Below, piece after piece: positions 52,501-64,000 of a stretch of DNA of 64,000 nucleotides. Made by a program: the position numbers and the translations under genes. How positions within the stretch are numbered: position 1 is the stretch's first letter; each line of letters begins with the position of its first letter. This stretch comes from Siphonodentalium dalli. Taxonomy: Eukaryota > Mollusca > Scaphopoda > Gadilida > Siphonodentaliidae. The stretch spans positions 7,142,734 through 7,206,733 of the forward strand of contig CP136061.1 in the NCBI GenBank assembly GCA_032622095.1. The letters run 5' to 3'. The notes beneath the pieces were generated by a model. The model had not been told where the DNA came from, searched no databases, and worked only from the letters and a program-made list of their open reading frames with translations.

Positions 52501-52800
52501 GTGGCGCTCTGTGAACAGTCATCATGTGCAGGTACCACACCTATCATTCGAACCACATCCTCTGTAGATGACAAATCCGCCTCGTGGCGCTCTGTGAACA
52601 GTCATCATGTGCATATACCATACCTATCATTCGAACCCATGCCTCTCTGTGAGCAGTCACTATGTGCAAGTACCACACCTATCATTCGCACCACACCCTC
52701 TTTGGCTGACATATCGGCCTCGTGGCTGTGGTGCTCTGTGAACAGTCATCATGGCCAGGCACCACACGTATCATTCGAATCTATGCCTCCCTGGCTGACA
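49572..52800 (+). repeat. Large minisatellite (~83-bp unit, about 38 copies) derived from the exon E boundary
   Basis: The unit reads (G)CTCTGTGAACAGTCATCATG, then TGCATATACCATACCTATCA, TTCGAACCACATCCTCTGTA and GATGACAAATCCGCCTCGTGGC. The first ~25 bases copy the exon's last codons and the next ~20 the start of the intron. In most units the donor CCCAGGTAC has become GTGCATATAC, so the splice site is lost. A few units near the ends keep CAGGTAC (52528) or CAAGTAC. Higher-order units are visible near 50.87-51.3 kb. Confidence 0.93.
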
Positions 52801-53319
52801 AATCCGCCTCGTGGCTGTATCGTCCGCCTCTCAGTCTAAATAAATTAGTTTTTCTATGTTAAGTAGAATAAATCGAGGATGGATATAAATGCAAACTAAC
52901 TAATCTATTCGCAATGTACTGGGAATACAGCCTGACCGCAAATATGATCCCAATAACATAAGTAGCTTGTAGGTCCTAAAACAGGCTTCACAACGTGAGT
53001 ATGACCTACACATGACCATTGTCTAGTATGTCTCTTTGAACGACTCGTTACTCTGATTCTGCTGACATATTCACAAGTCAATGCTTATCAGCGTTGATGA
53101 TGAATGCATCCAAACGCAATGCCATAGTTACACAACTAACCCTTGATGTACGTGTAGTATAGAACACACACTTATCGCCTTTTTTCCCAGACCCCTGGAC
53201 CAATGTCGACCAAATCTGGTGAGGTGACTCGGGGTGGATGTTATGCCGACGTTAGGTTTACACATTTTTGATTTAGTAATATTATTTTTATTTTGTTTAT
53301 TAAATTAAATTGTGCAATA
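52801..53319. other. Intron, duplicated with its exon
   Basis: 52840-53110 (AAATCGAGGATGGATA..., CCTGACCGCAAATATGATCCC..., GCTGACATATTCACAAGTCAATGC) is homologous to the introns after exons B and C (46029-46270 and equivalents). Confidence 0.6.
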
Positions 53320-53410
53320 ACGTGTACCCAGACGACACCGGCATTCGGCGGAAAGGATTGTCCGGACTCAGCTTCAGAAGTGGCCCTCTGTGAAATGTCA
53401 TCATGTCCAG
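53320..53410 (+). pseudogene. Truncated TSP1 exon F
   Basis: Only the second half of a TSP1 exon remains (TCTQTTPAFGGKDCPDSASE then CEMSSCPG), with an intact donor CCAG|GTACC. The first ~78 bases and the acceptor are replaced by AT-rich DNA (TTTATTTTGTTTATTAAATT). Without an acceptor it is probably skipped. Confidence 0.8.
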
Positions 53411-54526
53411 GTACCACACCTATCATTCGAACCCATGCCTTTCTGACTGACAAATCCGCATTGTGCTGTGTCGTCCTCTTGTCAGTCTAAATAAATTAGT
53501 TTTTCTATGTTAAGTATAATATATGGAGGATGGATAGAAATGCATACTAATTAATCTATTCACATTGTACTGTGTACTAGTCCAAGCACATTACGTTGTT
53601 ATCGGGAAAAAAACGGGGAATTAATAAGAACATGTTCATGAAAAACATGGCGAAAATCCAGTTGAATCCGAGTTGAGATTTTTTAGATATCATGATTTTT
53701 CTATGTTAAGTAGAATATATCGAAGATGGATAGAAATGTTTTACAAGTTATAGCCAATTATATGTGACACTATTATATCGCAATTTTTTTCGAACTAGCT
53801 TATACATCGGTCCAGTGTTGTATCTCCTGTTGTTTTATGGCAATCTATAATTAATATAAACGATGTCTTGTTCACTTTATAGCTGCAGTCATTGTTTTAT
53901 ACGCTGACACTTGTACTCGATGAAATTTTTATTTTATTTTAGGGGTAGGAGTTGTCTTCCCTGAAGAGTCTATTTTGGGCCAAATTCTGAAGTGGGCAAC
54001 AAGAATAATCAGATGCGTCATATAATGACCTTTAATTTGATATATAAAAAAAACTTTGTTGGAGGGGGGGGGGGGGGGGTGCAGCGAACTTCTAAACTAG
54101 AAGCTTTTTGAGAATTGGCCCACGGACTACAGGCCCTTTTGAATATTGATATTGATATTTTATTTGGCGATATATAGATAATGCAATATACAGAACAAAG
54201 GAACAGATGTAGTAGTATATCGCTGGTGATAACATGGTCTCTAGGACCGTCTTCATTTCATTCCCGTGCAACATTTAGAATGCCCCACACAGACGTTAGC
54301 AGACGACACTCATACATACAATCGGATACATGTATGTGGCTCCCCGTAGGATAATGGTTTCCTTCAAAACAATGCTAAAACGAGCTGTCTCTGCACCACT
54401 TTAATGCTAGCACTACTCGACCAACCATGCAGAACGTGCATTTTAGAGAGACTGCAATCTTAACATTGAATTAGTATTAAACATGCATGTATCAAACGAC
54501 ACGAAACAAATTTTTCTTGTTTACAG
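53411..54526. other. Intron
   Basis: A poly-G run lies near 54065-54079. 53570-53700 is homologous to 54850-55010 after exon G. The 110 bases before exon G match the pre-exon introns of B, C and E. Confidence 0.6.
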
Positions 54527-54694
54527 TTGACGGTGGTTGGTCTGGGTGGAATGAAAGTGGTTGCAGTGCAACGTGCGGCTTGGGGAAACTGACAAGAAAC
54601 AGAACGTGCACGCAGCCGACACCGGCATTCGGCGGAAAGGATTGTCCGGGTGCAACTTCAGAAGTGGCGCTCTGTCAAAAGTCATCATGCCCAG
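54527..54694 (+). CDS. TSP1-domain exon G, last one seen
   Basis: 168 bases, acceptor TTTACAG, donor CCCAG|GTACCA, phase 1-1. It encodes WSGWNESGCSATCGLGK, RNRTCTQPTPAFGG, KDCPG and CQKSSCPG. No terminal exon or membrane segment follows within the window, so the gene probably continues beyond 64 kb, or its remaining exons are unlike TSP1 and were missed. Confidence 0.88.
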
Positions 54695-57460
54695 GTACCA
54701 CACCTATCATTCGAATCCATGCCTCTCTGGCTGACAAATCCGCTTTGTGTCTGTGTCGTCCGCCTCTCAGTCTAAATACATTTGTTTTTCTATGTTAAGT
54801 AGAATAAATCGAGGATGTAAAAAAAATGCATTGCTAATTAATCAATTCACACTGCAGTGTGTACTAGTTCAAGCACATTACGTTTCTATATAGGGAAAAA
54901 CGGGGAAAGCTGTTTTTTTTTACAGGGATTAATAATAACATGTTTATGAAAAACATGGCAAAAGTCCCCTTGAATCCGAATTGATCTTTTTGAGATATCT
55001 TCATTTTTCGGAATGGTTCAAATTCTGAAGCATTTCCATCAGGCCATTTGCGAATGCAGTCATGTGTAGACCAATTAATGCCAAATTCATAATACTTTGA
55101 AATATATACAAAGAATGTCCAGTCGTGAACCATATAAGAATAATCTATGTCCCAAAATGGCCAAAATAGAATGAAAATTACATTTTGTGCAAAATCAAAC
55201 AGTTAGTCCCATAACAGTGACGGCACGCTCGAATTATGCGAGAGTATAATGCAGAGTATAAAAGAAACATTTGATCAGAGATGTACGAATTCTCTCTAAT
55301 ATATCTCGGAGAGGTACAGTGAAAATCAAGGTATCATACAATGGTTAAATCTTGACATTTTGGTTGCAAGAAACGGAACATTAGGACATTTTTTTCTGCA
55401 CCATTTTATCTTGAATCGTGTGATATATGTGTACACTAAACTGTAAAATGGTTTTGGTAAGATATTTCCAACCAACAAGATACTGAAAACTTATATTGTA
55501 CATTGCGTAATAGCATATTCCAGTTGCAAGTTGCCGACTGAAGTAATTTGAACAAAATTGTCTATTAGACACCGGTTGGAAGGAGCACGAAAATTAATCT
55601 TATATAAAATGTACAATGTACTGTCTATTTGATTTGGTGACATAGAATGCTAATCTTTTGAAGAGATGGGGGTTTATTTGCAATATAATAAGCATTGCAA
55701 TATACGTGTATCGTTTATTATCACGGAAAGTGCTGAAAATTCCGGAAATGTAACTACTACGTATACCACAATGATATGCGATTAAGTTTCTGCGTTACAT
55801 TCAATAATTAATCATCACGCCGAACGAAACTACCATTCACTGTGTGGGGAAATATTACTTCGTGTCTTGCATCCCCGAATTTTTAATTCTTGGGCCCCGA
55901 TTGTAAACAGAAAACCGGAACTTTTATAGATGCAAATCATTTGGTTTGACCAGCTCTGGTTAAAACGTAGACTTGACAGCTATAACGCTGTACTGAGCCT
56001 GGAGTATTTGGGGGGATCCCTTTTACCACAAGCAAGCATTACGTCAGTTGCAGCCAATCACAAACTTAGTATCAACAAAGCGATGTAACCATCCGGGCGA
56101 GTGTAAGCGCAGATTTCCACATAACAAAAAGTAGCGTCAGTTTGAAGCATCGGATAGTGATTGTACAGGCGATATCTGTCATTCGTAAAGCTATATTTGT
56201 GCTGTGGTGTCATAACGCATGGGTCCCATGAAAAGTTATTTATATCGAAACAGAGCTATTTGGTAATAGGAGACACAGGTATTTTCTCCAGACCAAGTAT
56301 TGCATAGCAATTCGAGTCGGGTTTACCCCGAACTGGGTTTGACTTGCGATGCAATGACCGATAAATACTCCAGATGGATATATTTAACAACAGTCTTGTA
56401 TATTACCAATACGTATTTTACCTACTGGGTGGTTACAGTATGTTGCTTTTGTCATGCATGGCTTGGTGGTTGTGGCCTTTTTTACAGCCATTTCATGAAC
56501 GCAATTTTATTTTCTGACCACTACATTCGCTCTCCTACTCATATTTTACATAAACTTGTATTACCGCGTAATTCATCTGACTGGGTTAGACAAAATAGAA
56601 GAGCAAAATATGACCAGGTCGTTGACAACCAGTTTTGGGGTTTGGGTAGTCTCTTATACGTTTTCACCACTTACGATATGCGTATTCGCTAATTATAGCC
56701 GATTATAGCGAAGTACATGTGACTGTGCAGTTTTTCAAATATATAGACGTGCGTATATGTTTTGAGAAGCCAGAGCAATCTGGCATCGAATGCTACAGTT
56801 TTCCTGTTTTGGCTCAGTGTTTTATTTCCCCTTTGCATGGGTGTCTTTGGTCGAGAATTGAGTGCCTCTTGCCTATATGTTTCGGCTGATAAATTGTTAC
56901 AGCATCCAATTATTTCCATGATTGTGAAAAATATAAAACAAGATATTTATTTGGAGAAAAATGGTGTAACTCATAAAGATCAATTTGGATTTTAGGGGAC
57001 TTTTCGTGACGCGTCCGCGATGTTATGGCCTAAATAATAACAAGAAATTCAATTAATTGAGGAAAAACACCCACTGTCCCGAGTGGTTTTGATAAGCTAT
57101 TGAGGGTCTACCTCTTCGCATGCAAAATAGCAAAATAACATTGAATGTCTCAATGACATCAACAGCTTGAAGATGGGAATAACCCACCCTATATGGTAGA
57201 TATTCAACCAGGCTCTGCTTAAGTTTGTTAATTGATGACTGATGTACATGTACAGTACACACAAATAGTAATAACAATTAACGTTATGATTTTGAAAGTA
57301 ACCATGATAGAATATTCCCAGTAAGGTGGTATTAACTACTACGAGTACTATTAGTAATAATAATACCATTCTATCATAATATATGTGTACATGATGTATG
57401 GGAAATATTAAAGGACAAAACAATAGTTACAATAGAATTATAGAAATTTTTTTAATTAAG
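54695..57460. other. No exon seen
   Basis: Intron-like DNA. A 130-codon open frame at 56300-56692 and others show no domain, splice pattern or repeats and are not called. Confidence 0.5.
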
Positions 57461-57965
57461 TGCAAGAAGAGCTAATTAAGCTTAAGCGCAATAATGGAAT
57501 CTCTATTGTGCTTAAGTGCAATAAGGAAATATTTAACTGCGCTTAAGCGCAATAATGGAATTTTCAAATTGCGCTTATATAATAAAGCCCAATAAGAAAT
57601 CTCTTAATAAGGAATATCTTATATATAGTACATAAACTCCATATAATTCAGGTGGTGTTGTCCATCTCCATGGTACAATGGGTGGAACAAATATAGGATT
57701 ATTCTACTATTTGCAGAAGGGTGATCTAATGAGAGAGATATTAATTACGCTTAAGTGCAATAGGGATGTAATTGCACTTACGTGTAATACGGAATGTCTT
57801 ATTACACTTAAGCGCAATAAGAATACCCCTTATTGCACAGGAATATCATATTGTGCTTAAGTGCAATAAGGTATCTCTAACTGCAATTAAGCACAATATC
57901 TTAAGGAATATTCTTATTGCACTTAAGCTCCATGAAAAATATTCTTATTGGGGTTGAGCTCAATT
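57461..57965. repeat. Cluster of CTTAAGCGCAATAA-type motifs
   Basis: About a dozen variants of (G/A)C(G/A)CTTAAG(T/C)GCAATA occur at irregular 25-60 base spacing, many followed by a short AT-rich word such as GGAAT or AGGAATAT. The core CTTAAG is itself palindromic. The open frames across it are incidental. Confidence 0.7.
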
Positions 57966-58410
57966 AGAGATTCCTCAAGTTATTGCAGTTAATCGAAATT
58001 GTCTATTAAATGTCAATTTGGTTTCCCATAGAAATCATCAATAAATGTCTATGCGCAAGGGGCCCACGCCAATCTTCTCTGTTGGGATTCCAATTGTTAG
58101 CTTATTAAATATGCACATATGCTTAAGATACAGTCGCGCGCTCCCGTAAGTCTGGTTTTGAATCCCAGTGAATTAAAATATCATTGAAATAATGGGTTTC
58201 CCCCAATAAACATCCATATATTCAATATACATGTTTTTGGAGCAGAATTAGGTAGTACATATTGGACGCCATCATGGAATTTAATTTTTTTTTATATTTT
58301 CACTCATATTTATTAGTTATGTGGATGAAATTATCATAATTGACCCTCACATCCTTATATTGGTTATGTGGATGGAGTTATCATTAAACCTCACCTCCTT
58401 ATATTGGTTA
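57966..58410. other. No gene seen
   Basis: AT-rich DNA. 58300-58410 contains short direct repeats (TTATATTGGTTA, GTGGATG(A/G)A(A/G)TTATCAT) that also surround the next MITE. Confidence 0.5.
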
Positions 58411-58540
58411 CAGTAATGTCCAAAGTAATTGACCAATTAACCACGGCAGAATTATGGGTAATTTTTTCAGGATTTAAAATCCTGAAAAATTACCCATAAT
58501 TCTGCTGTGGTTAAGTGGTCAATTACTTTGGACATTACTG
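58411..58540. mobile_element. Palindromic mariner-type MITE, 130 bp
   Basis: Begins CAGTAATGTCCAAAGTAATT and ends with its complement, flanked by TA on both sides as for Tc1/mariner elements. The two halves are almost fully complementary around AGGATTTAAAATCCT. Confidence 0.88.
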
Positions 58541-59358
58541 TATGTAGATGGAGTTATTATTAAACCTCACATCAGTGTGTTGGGGATTTTGGACCTTGAC
58601 TTGGGACCTTTGGTTTTTAACGCAACAAATGCGAGTACACCTTATACACACATTTCATATGTAGCCAGAGTTTTTCTTGGATAAGTTGAGTTTGAAGCCT
58701 GCTTACATTTCGAAATTTTGTCTGTTTTGTACCGTCTGCAGCGGAACTCGGCATGTTGAAGCAAAAGTTACAAGAGATAAAATATTTACATAACGAGATT
58801 ATAATACAAATGAAAAAAGAAATTGAGGGAGGGGTGGGCGATACAGGGAACTAAGGGTTGAACCGATATAAATTTGTAGAGCAATAACGACCAATGTTGA
58901 CATATTATGTATCTCAACTCTACTGTTGCAAAAAGGCTATAAAATAGGTGGGTGTCAGAATCTTAGTTATCGCTATATAGTGCCAGAATAGTCATTTATG
59001 GACTTCTATAGTGGTACAATGCAAATTAGAATCAAATGATCAAAATATGTACGGTATGTAACACAACTAAATGTATACCGTTGAAAATAATAATTTAGGC
59101 CGGGATTAGATGTTGGGTTGGTTATATGGACTCGGAGAAAAAGGGGGCCGATGAACTGACATAAATTAGTAGAGCAATAGCGATCAATGTTGCCATGTAA
59201 TGCATCGCGACTGTACTGTAGTGGCAATGATATAAAATGGGGGGGGGGTCTGAAATTATCTCTATCTCTATAGATGGCATCAGGATTATATAGAAAGGAA
59301 TAGCAATTGATATACGTATACGGTATACTATAGTAATACCATAGACATATAAGTATAA
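58541..59358. other. No gene seen
   Basis: Unremarkable AT-rich DNA with one short G run near 59240. A diverged direct repeat (GATATAAATTTGTAGAGCAATA / GACATAAATTAGTAGAGCAATA) lies near 58868 and 59157. Confidence 0.5.
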
Positions 59359-59830
59359 TTTTTCAAAATTTTAAGCTGAGACTTGGTGTGTCTGCGTGGA
59401 ATACTTATATATTCATAAAATGACAGGGTCCAGCACGTAATTATATTTTAGATAGAAGAAATAAAAAGTTTCGATGATAAATTTTAACATAGGATTTGCT
59501 ATTCAAATCGATTTATGTCGATAAAAGTCTTATTTTTCAAAATTTTAAGCTGAGACTTGGTGTGTCTGCGTGGAATACTTATATATTCCTAAAATGACAG
59601 GGTACAGCACGTAATTATTTTGTAGATGGAAGAAATAAAAAGTTTCGATGATAAATTTTAACATGGGCTTTTCCCATTCAAATCGATTTATGTCGATAAA
59701 ACTGTTATTTTTCAAAATTTTAAGCTGAGACTTGGTGTGTCTGCGTGGAATACTTATATATTCTTGAAATGACCGAGTCCAGAACTTAATTACGTTTTAG
59801 ATGGAAGAAATTTTTTTTTTTCGATAATAA
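59359..59830 (+). repeat. ~174-bp tandem repeat, three copies
   Basis: Copies start near 59359, 59533 and 59708 with TTTTTCAAAATTTTAAGCTG and contain CTTGGTGTGTCTGCGTGGAA and AAATCGATTTATGTCGATAA. No coding sense. Confidence 0.9.
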
Positions 59831-61640
59831 AAATCCAGCGTACGCAGTGAAAATGTAAACTAAACAATAATTTTCTCAAGTGTCGTTTTGGTCAAAATAT
59901 CACTTTCTCGACGAGGAAAACTGATTGAAATAATAGCTAAGATGTATTTAGATAGAATTATCGGAAGAATTTGACCGATTAGGGTGCATTTTAAGAGAAT
60001 CGAGTGGAGAGATCTTTGTAACTTTTACATCAAACTGTCAAACACGCGAATTCGGCCAGCAGGCAGCACTTGCAGACAAGCCCTGATTAATAATATTCAC
60101 CAAGATTTGCAAGCGTCAAACTCACCTTTTTGGAAGGTGAATTCAATTATTATATATCAAAACAATCCTTCCTAAACACCCACAAAGTTCTAATAGCTTA
60201 GAAGACTGAACAGCCGAAATTAATAATCGCCATTGTCATTTGAAGGTTTCGCTTCGCCGTGACTGTTAGCAATTGTCGCAATACGATAGGGGAACACTTT
60301 GACGTTCGTACTCATATTTCCCCAATTTTTGTACCTGGCTTGCTGTCCTAAGTTTCACGGGAAAATGGCTAATTTGATTCTATTTGTCGTTATATACATA
60401 TTATACATATTTATCACCCCATTTATTATTCATTTTCATAAAAATAAAATAAAAGAAGCCGATGATGACATTTAAAAAATGTTTGAAGCATGAATTTGGC
60501 GATAAGTTGTTATCAGAGTACGTTATACTTGTGATAGTTACATTACGCACACGGTGTTCCCATATCCTATTGCGATAATCGCTTAACCCTTCGGTTTTCA
60601 ACGTCTTTCAATTGGTTGAAATTGAAATTTCTCAAGTTCCAGTTCAACCTGAATCTAGTTACCCAATTGGTAGAAATACTTTAGCAGTAATTCTTAGTTT
60701 TATAAGTTATAACTCTAATTTTATTGACGATACGAGCTCAACATCATAATATGAAACTGTTTATGGCGGAGTTATCCAAACGTGTGCTTTGATAATGCCT
60801 ATAATTTTATTTTGTGATCAAACGTCAGTGCAGGTCAGCAGAAACGCATAGGGACTAGTTCAATTCAGCAGAAACGCATGAGTCCTACGATTATAGACAC
60901 CCACTGGACGCGCTTCGCGCGTCGGTCTGTGGGTGAAAAACAAAAATCAGCTTTCCCCGATTTATTTCCTTACTTTTCCGCTTTCATGTCTCATGTGCCT
61001 GGACTAGATCCCCAAATAGCAGACAAAGCTTTTAAGTTCTAGAATAGGCTTCACAACGCGTGTATGACCTACACATGACCTTTGCATTGTCGACCTATTT
61101 GAACGCCCAGTTACTCTGATTCTGCTGACAGTTTAAACTGGTTTAAACTTATTTATTACCAGATGTATCGCATAATGATAGCTCGCCCACTCAGGAGGTA
61201 CACTTGATCTTCTGCAAAATGGTACTCAGCGTACGATCGAAGGCGTTCAACTATTCCGTGATAGAAGAACTTGGCGTATACCCTATTTAAATCAATTGAA
61301 TAACACAGGCGTTGACATTCTTGACGCAAGTTAGTGATCACCGGAAACAAATTTTGCACGAAGCGCATATATCAACCGAATCAAATACAATTAAAAAACC
61401 TCACGCAGAACGATAAAAGAGAAGTATGTAGCATCATAGAACACGACAGATGGAATAGTATACATATTTCGGATAACTATATTAATAACACCACAGAAAA
61501 AATGAAGAATGAATAAGTATATTCTTAGTGCAGACGATCCACACAGTAAACTAAGGACATACAAACAATTCAAACAAGTTTTCGGCTCGAACCGTATCTA
61601 CTATCCACATCCACCATCCATCCAGCAATGCATATTTTAA
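59831..61640. other. No gene seen; includes a remnant of a TSP1-gene intron
   Basis: About 61010-61130 (GATCCCCAAATAG...TTCTAGAATAGGC..., TGACCTACACATGACC) is homologous to the introns after exons B, C and E, so the exon-duplication process reached here. No TSP1 exon lies next to it. Confidence 0.55.
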
Positions 61641-62850
61641 ATCATGTTATTGAACCGAATGATAAAAAATAAAAAACTCAACATTTGCAATATTCATTGA
61701 CCTATCAAAAGCATTCGACACAATACGTCATGAACTCCTACTGGATAAAATGGAACAATATGGTGTTAGAGGGACTGCTAATCATTGTTTAGAGACTGCT
61801 TATCAGAGAGGTGACAATATAGTGGAAACATTTCCCGTCTATCCAAGGTTTCATGTGGTGTACCTCAAGGATCCATACTCGGACCAACAATTGTTTTAAT
61901 TTATGTCAACGATATGTCAGTATCCACATCTTTAAATGTATTATCATTCGCAGATGATACAACCCTATACACATCAGGCTGCGACAGAAGTTTTGTTGAA
62001 GATCGGGTAAACTTAGAACTGAAAACATCCACGACTGGTGTTGTAATACGCTCTCTATAAATAGAAATAAATGTAAATATATGCTTATTCATCCAGAAAA
62101 TAATGATCAAAAAACGAAAGAGTTAAAATTATATATAAACACAGCTGAACTAAACATAGTAGTGATTATATATAAAGAAACATCCTTGGCCATTAATATC
62201 GACAAGGATCTCACGTCTAAAAAGCATATTTAAACTGTATGCTCTAAGTTGACTCGAGCTATTTATTGTATCAACAAAGTTAAAAAGTTCTTTCCCGGTG
62301 ACGCACTGCGAACTCTATATTACGCACTTATCGACAGTCATACAGTATACGGCATTCGGGTATGGGGCCATGCGGCGACCACACACAAGATATTTTTATT
62401 GCGAAAAAGGGCGATTAGAACAATAACCAATGCTAGATACAATACAAAATGAACATTCTAAAATTCAGTGACATTTATACATACCAAACGTCAGTATTCA
62501 TGCATGACTGGGCTTATAATAGACTGCCACGAACCTTCAAAAACTCATTCGGTATAAAACTAGGAACCAACAGTAGAAGGCAGTCGCAGGAAACATTAGA
62601 CCAAAAGCAACACCCAGAACAACATTTTCAGAAAATGTCCCAGAACATTCTTTTTCGAATATTTGGAACTCAGTTTATAAAAAAAAAAAACCGAGAAAAC
62701 TATAAAAAACGGATGAGTGTTGAATTGGATACAAACACAAATTCTGCCCTGATTGTACACACAAATGATAAACATATTTCGAATATTATAGTCTATTGGC
62801 CACTTACCTTAAATGCTAATTTGCCTAACATTAAATTACCCGAGCACTAA
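61641..62850 (+). pseudogene. Decayed non-LTR retrotransposon reverse transcriptase
   Basis: Fragments in shifting frames carry reverse transcriptase motifs in the right order: FIDLSKAFDTIRHELL (61697), VPQGSILGP (61859), FADDTTLYTSG (61950), then LTRAIYCINKVKKFFPGDAL and YGIRVWG (62249-62380), and NILKFSDIYTYQTSVF (62452). At least one frameshift and several stops interrupt it. It resembles Jockey/CR1-type elements but is a different family from the intact one at 6.3-12.4 kb. Confidence 0.85.
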
Positions 62851-63332
62851 GACGTATGACCTGAAAAATCTCGTCCAATGCCTATACTAAGGGAATTCAA
62901 CTGTGACAGTTATAAACAAATAATACATTTAATATAATTTGTCATAAGTTAGCGCGCTGTGGTGTGTTCACACACTGACGATTATTAACGAACTAATGAT
63001 TATTGTTCTAAACGACTGATGAACAGACTTCATATAGTGTGTGAGCAAAGCCTTATTAAATTCCCTTAGTAAATGCAGCCAAAACATACTCCAAAACTTG
63101 TTATTGAGAAAATTCACCGTTGCAAATTCATCCATATGCATTTTATCCATACATTTAAAACATATTTGTTTATTCGCTGGAATCCATATCTATATCTAAA
63201 TCCAATTGGAATATTAATTTCATCTGAAAATTATAATGAAATACTTAAAATATTTATGTAGCTATTATTTATTATATTCGGTCAGTCAGGGGTGGCGGGT
63301 AGACGACCGTATAGGCCACGGCATAATGTATA
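62851..63332. other. No gene seen
   Basis: AT-rich. It holds a short foldback-like pair (GGGAATTCAACTGTG near 62891 and AAATTCCCTTAGTAA near 63058). Confidence 0.4.
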
Positions 63333-63372
63333 ATGTATTGTGAAATAAAATATTATTCTATCCTATCCTATC

Positions 63373-63635
63373 TACTACATACAAACTCTATTAAAGATTA
63401 TGAACAATTTTGTAAACTTCGGATCAGTTGTCATTCATTAGATATTGATAAAGGCAGACACAAACGCCCGCCGACGCCAGCCAATGGGCGGATATGGAAA
63501 ATGTGCATCGCTGACTCAGTAGAAGACGAAAAGCATTTTGTTTTCCAATGTGCCAAATATGATAACTTGAGAAAAAATCTCTTCGAAGAACTTTATAATA
63601 AAGGCAACACATTTCGAGGGGTTAGTAAGATCTGA
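63373..63635 (+). pseudogene. C-terminal fragment of a retroelement protein
   Basis: An open stretch contains LRISCHSLDIDKGRHKRP and a zinc-like segment (CIADSVEDEKHFVFQC then YDNLRKNLF). This combination is common at the C-terminus of non-LTR reverse transcriptases in invertebrates. The first cysteine pair is incomplete. It may be the detached end of the 61.6-62.9 kb copy. Confidence 0.65.
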
Positions 63636-63839
63636 AAATTCTACACATAATGTGAAACGACCAACCAAATACAATTAATGTGATCAATCGAGCTTCCAAA
63701 GACGTGATCCGTATATGCCGTAAATTTAGACATTAAATGGACAATACATTGCGTTTACATAAAATTAAATTCCAAATTTATGTGATCCATATATGACGCA
63801 AATCTAGACATTAAATGGACAATACATGGTGTTTACATA

Positions 63840-63965
63840 CAATGCCCAAAGTAATTGACCACTTAACCACAGCAGAATTATGGGTAATTTTTCAGCATTT
63901 AAAATCCTGACAAATTACCTATAATTCTGCTGTGGTTAAGTGGTCAATTACTTTGGACATTATTG
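63840..63965. mobile_element. Palindromic mariner-type MITE, second copy
   Basis: Same palindrome as 58411-58540 with several changes (first half CAATGCCCAAAGTAATTGAC), flanked by TA. The right flank (GTGGATTGAGTTATCATTAAACC) is also homologous to the flank of the first copy, so a larger segment was duplicated. Confidence 0.85.
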
Positions 63966-64000
63966 TATGTGGATTGAGTTATCATTAAACCTCGAATCCT

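Noticed and set aside
49572-52800. Array with regular units that could be taken for a CRISPR array
   Set aside because: Whole units repeat with no unique spacers, the context is eukaryotic, and the unit derives from an exon boundary.
56300-56692. 130-codon open frame with several hydrophobic stretches
   Set aside because: No domain, no splice context, no homologous copy in the window; compatible with chance in AT-rich DNA.

Overview
The window looks like nuclear DNA of a metazoan, probably a marine invertebrate. It has GT-AG introns, phase 1-1 exons each encoding one thrombospondin type-1 (TSP1) domain, a CR1/Jockey-type retroelement with a PHD finger, many MITEs and minisatellites, and a complete Polinton/Maverick. 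The ~173-bp tandem-core repeats resemble mollusc 'pearl'-type elements in layout, so a mollusc or another lophotrochozoan is my guess at low confidence.

Layout. 1-20 kb is repeat-rich and has no host gene I can support. It holds foldback MITEs (2.3-3.4 kb), a pair of inverted repeats 9 kb apart (4.1 and 13.2 kb), and a tandem-core repeat at 5.9-12.6 kb. That repeat is split by a full-length minus-strand non-LTR retrotransposon (6273-12407, 5-bp target duplication). Degenerate repeats follow at 13.6-18.3 kb, carrying a piggyBac-type MITE and a CCGAAT-rich element, and then foldback units. A plus-strand host gene seems to start with a signal-peptide exon (20262-20517). It continues in five intact 168-bp TSP1 exons plus one further, near-identical duplicate (41716, 45292, 47211, 48479, 49404, 54527) and a broken exon near 53.3 kb. 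Between the signal-peptide exon and the first TSP1 exon lie a ~48-bp minisatellite, a second tandem-core repeat and the Polinton. 55-64 kb holds intron-like DNA, small repeats, two palindromic mariner-type MITEs and a decayed retroelement.

The Polinton (23151-40478, 17.3 kb) has ~290-bp terminal inverted repeats starting AGTAGT and an exact 6-bp target duplication (AATGTT). A minus-strand block carries the protease, a CxxC/HPSQ protein, the major capsid protein, a basic core-like protein, the penton-like capsid protein, a small membrane protein, an integrase with chromodomain (two in-frame TAA codons), several accessory proteins, an FtsK/A32-type ATPase and a protein-primed family B DNA polymerase. 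The polymerase diverges from a CCHC zinc-knuckle gene across a near-perfect ~189-bp-arm palindrome, so both proteins begin with the same ~30 residues.

The most unusual part is the right end of the Polinton (36.6-40.1 kb). Two head-to-head gene pairs sit in duplicated regulatory frames: the promoters and 3' ends are homologous but the four coding regions are not. All four genes end, 13-22 bases after the stop, in a 16-base hairpin that fits the metazoan replication-dependent histone mRNA 3' stem-loop consensus (GGCCCTTTTCAGGGCC and one variant). This suggests a set of viral genes with histone-like, poly(A)-independent, S-phase-linked expression. I do not know of an earlier description.
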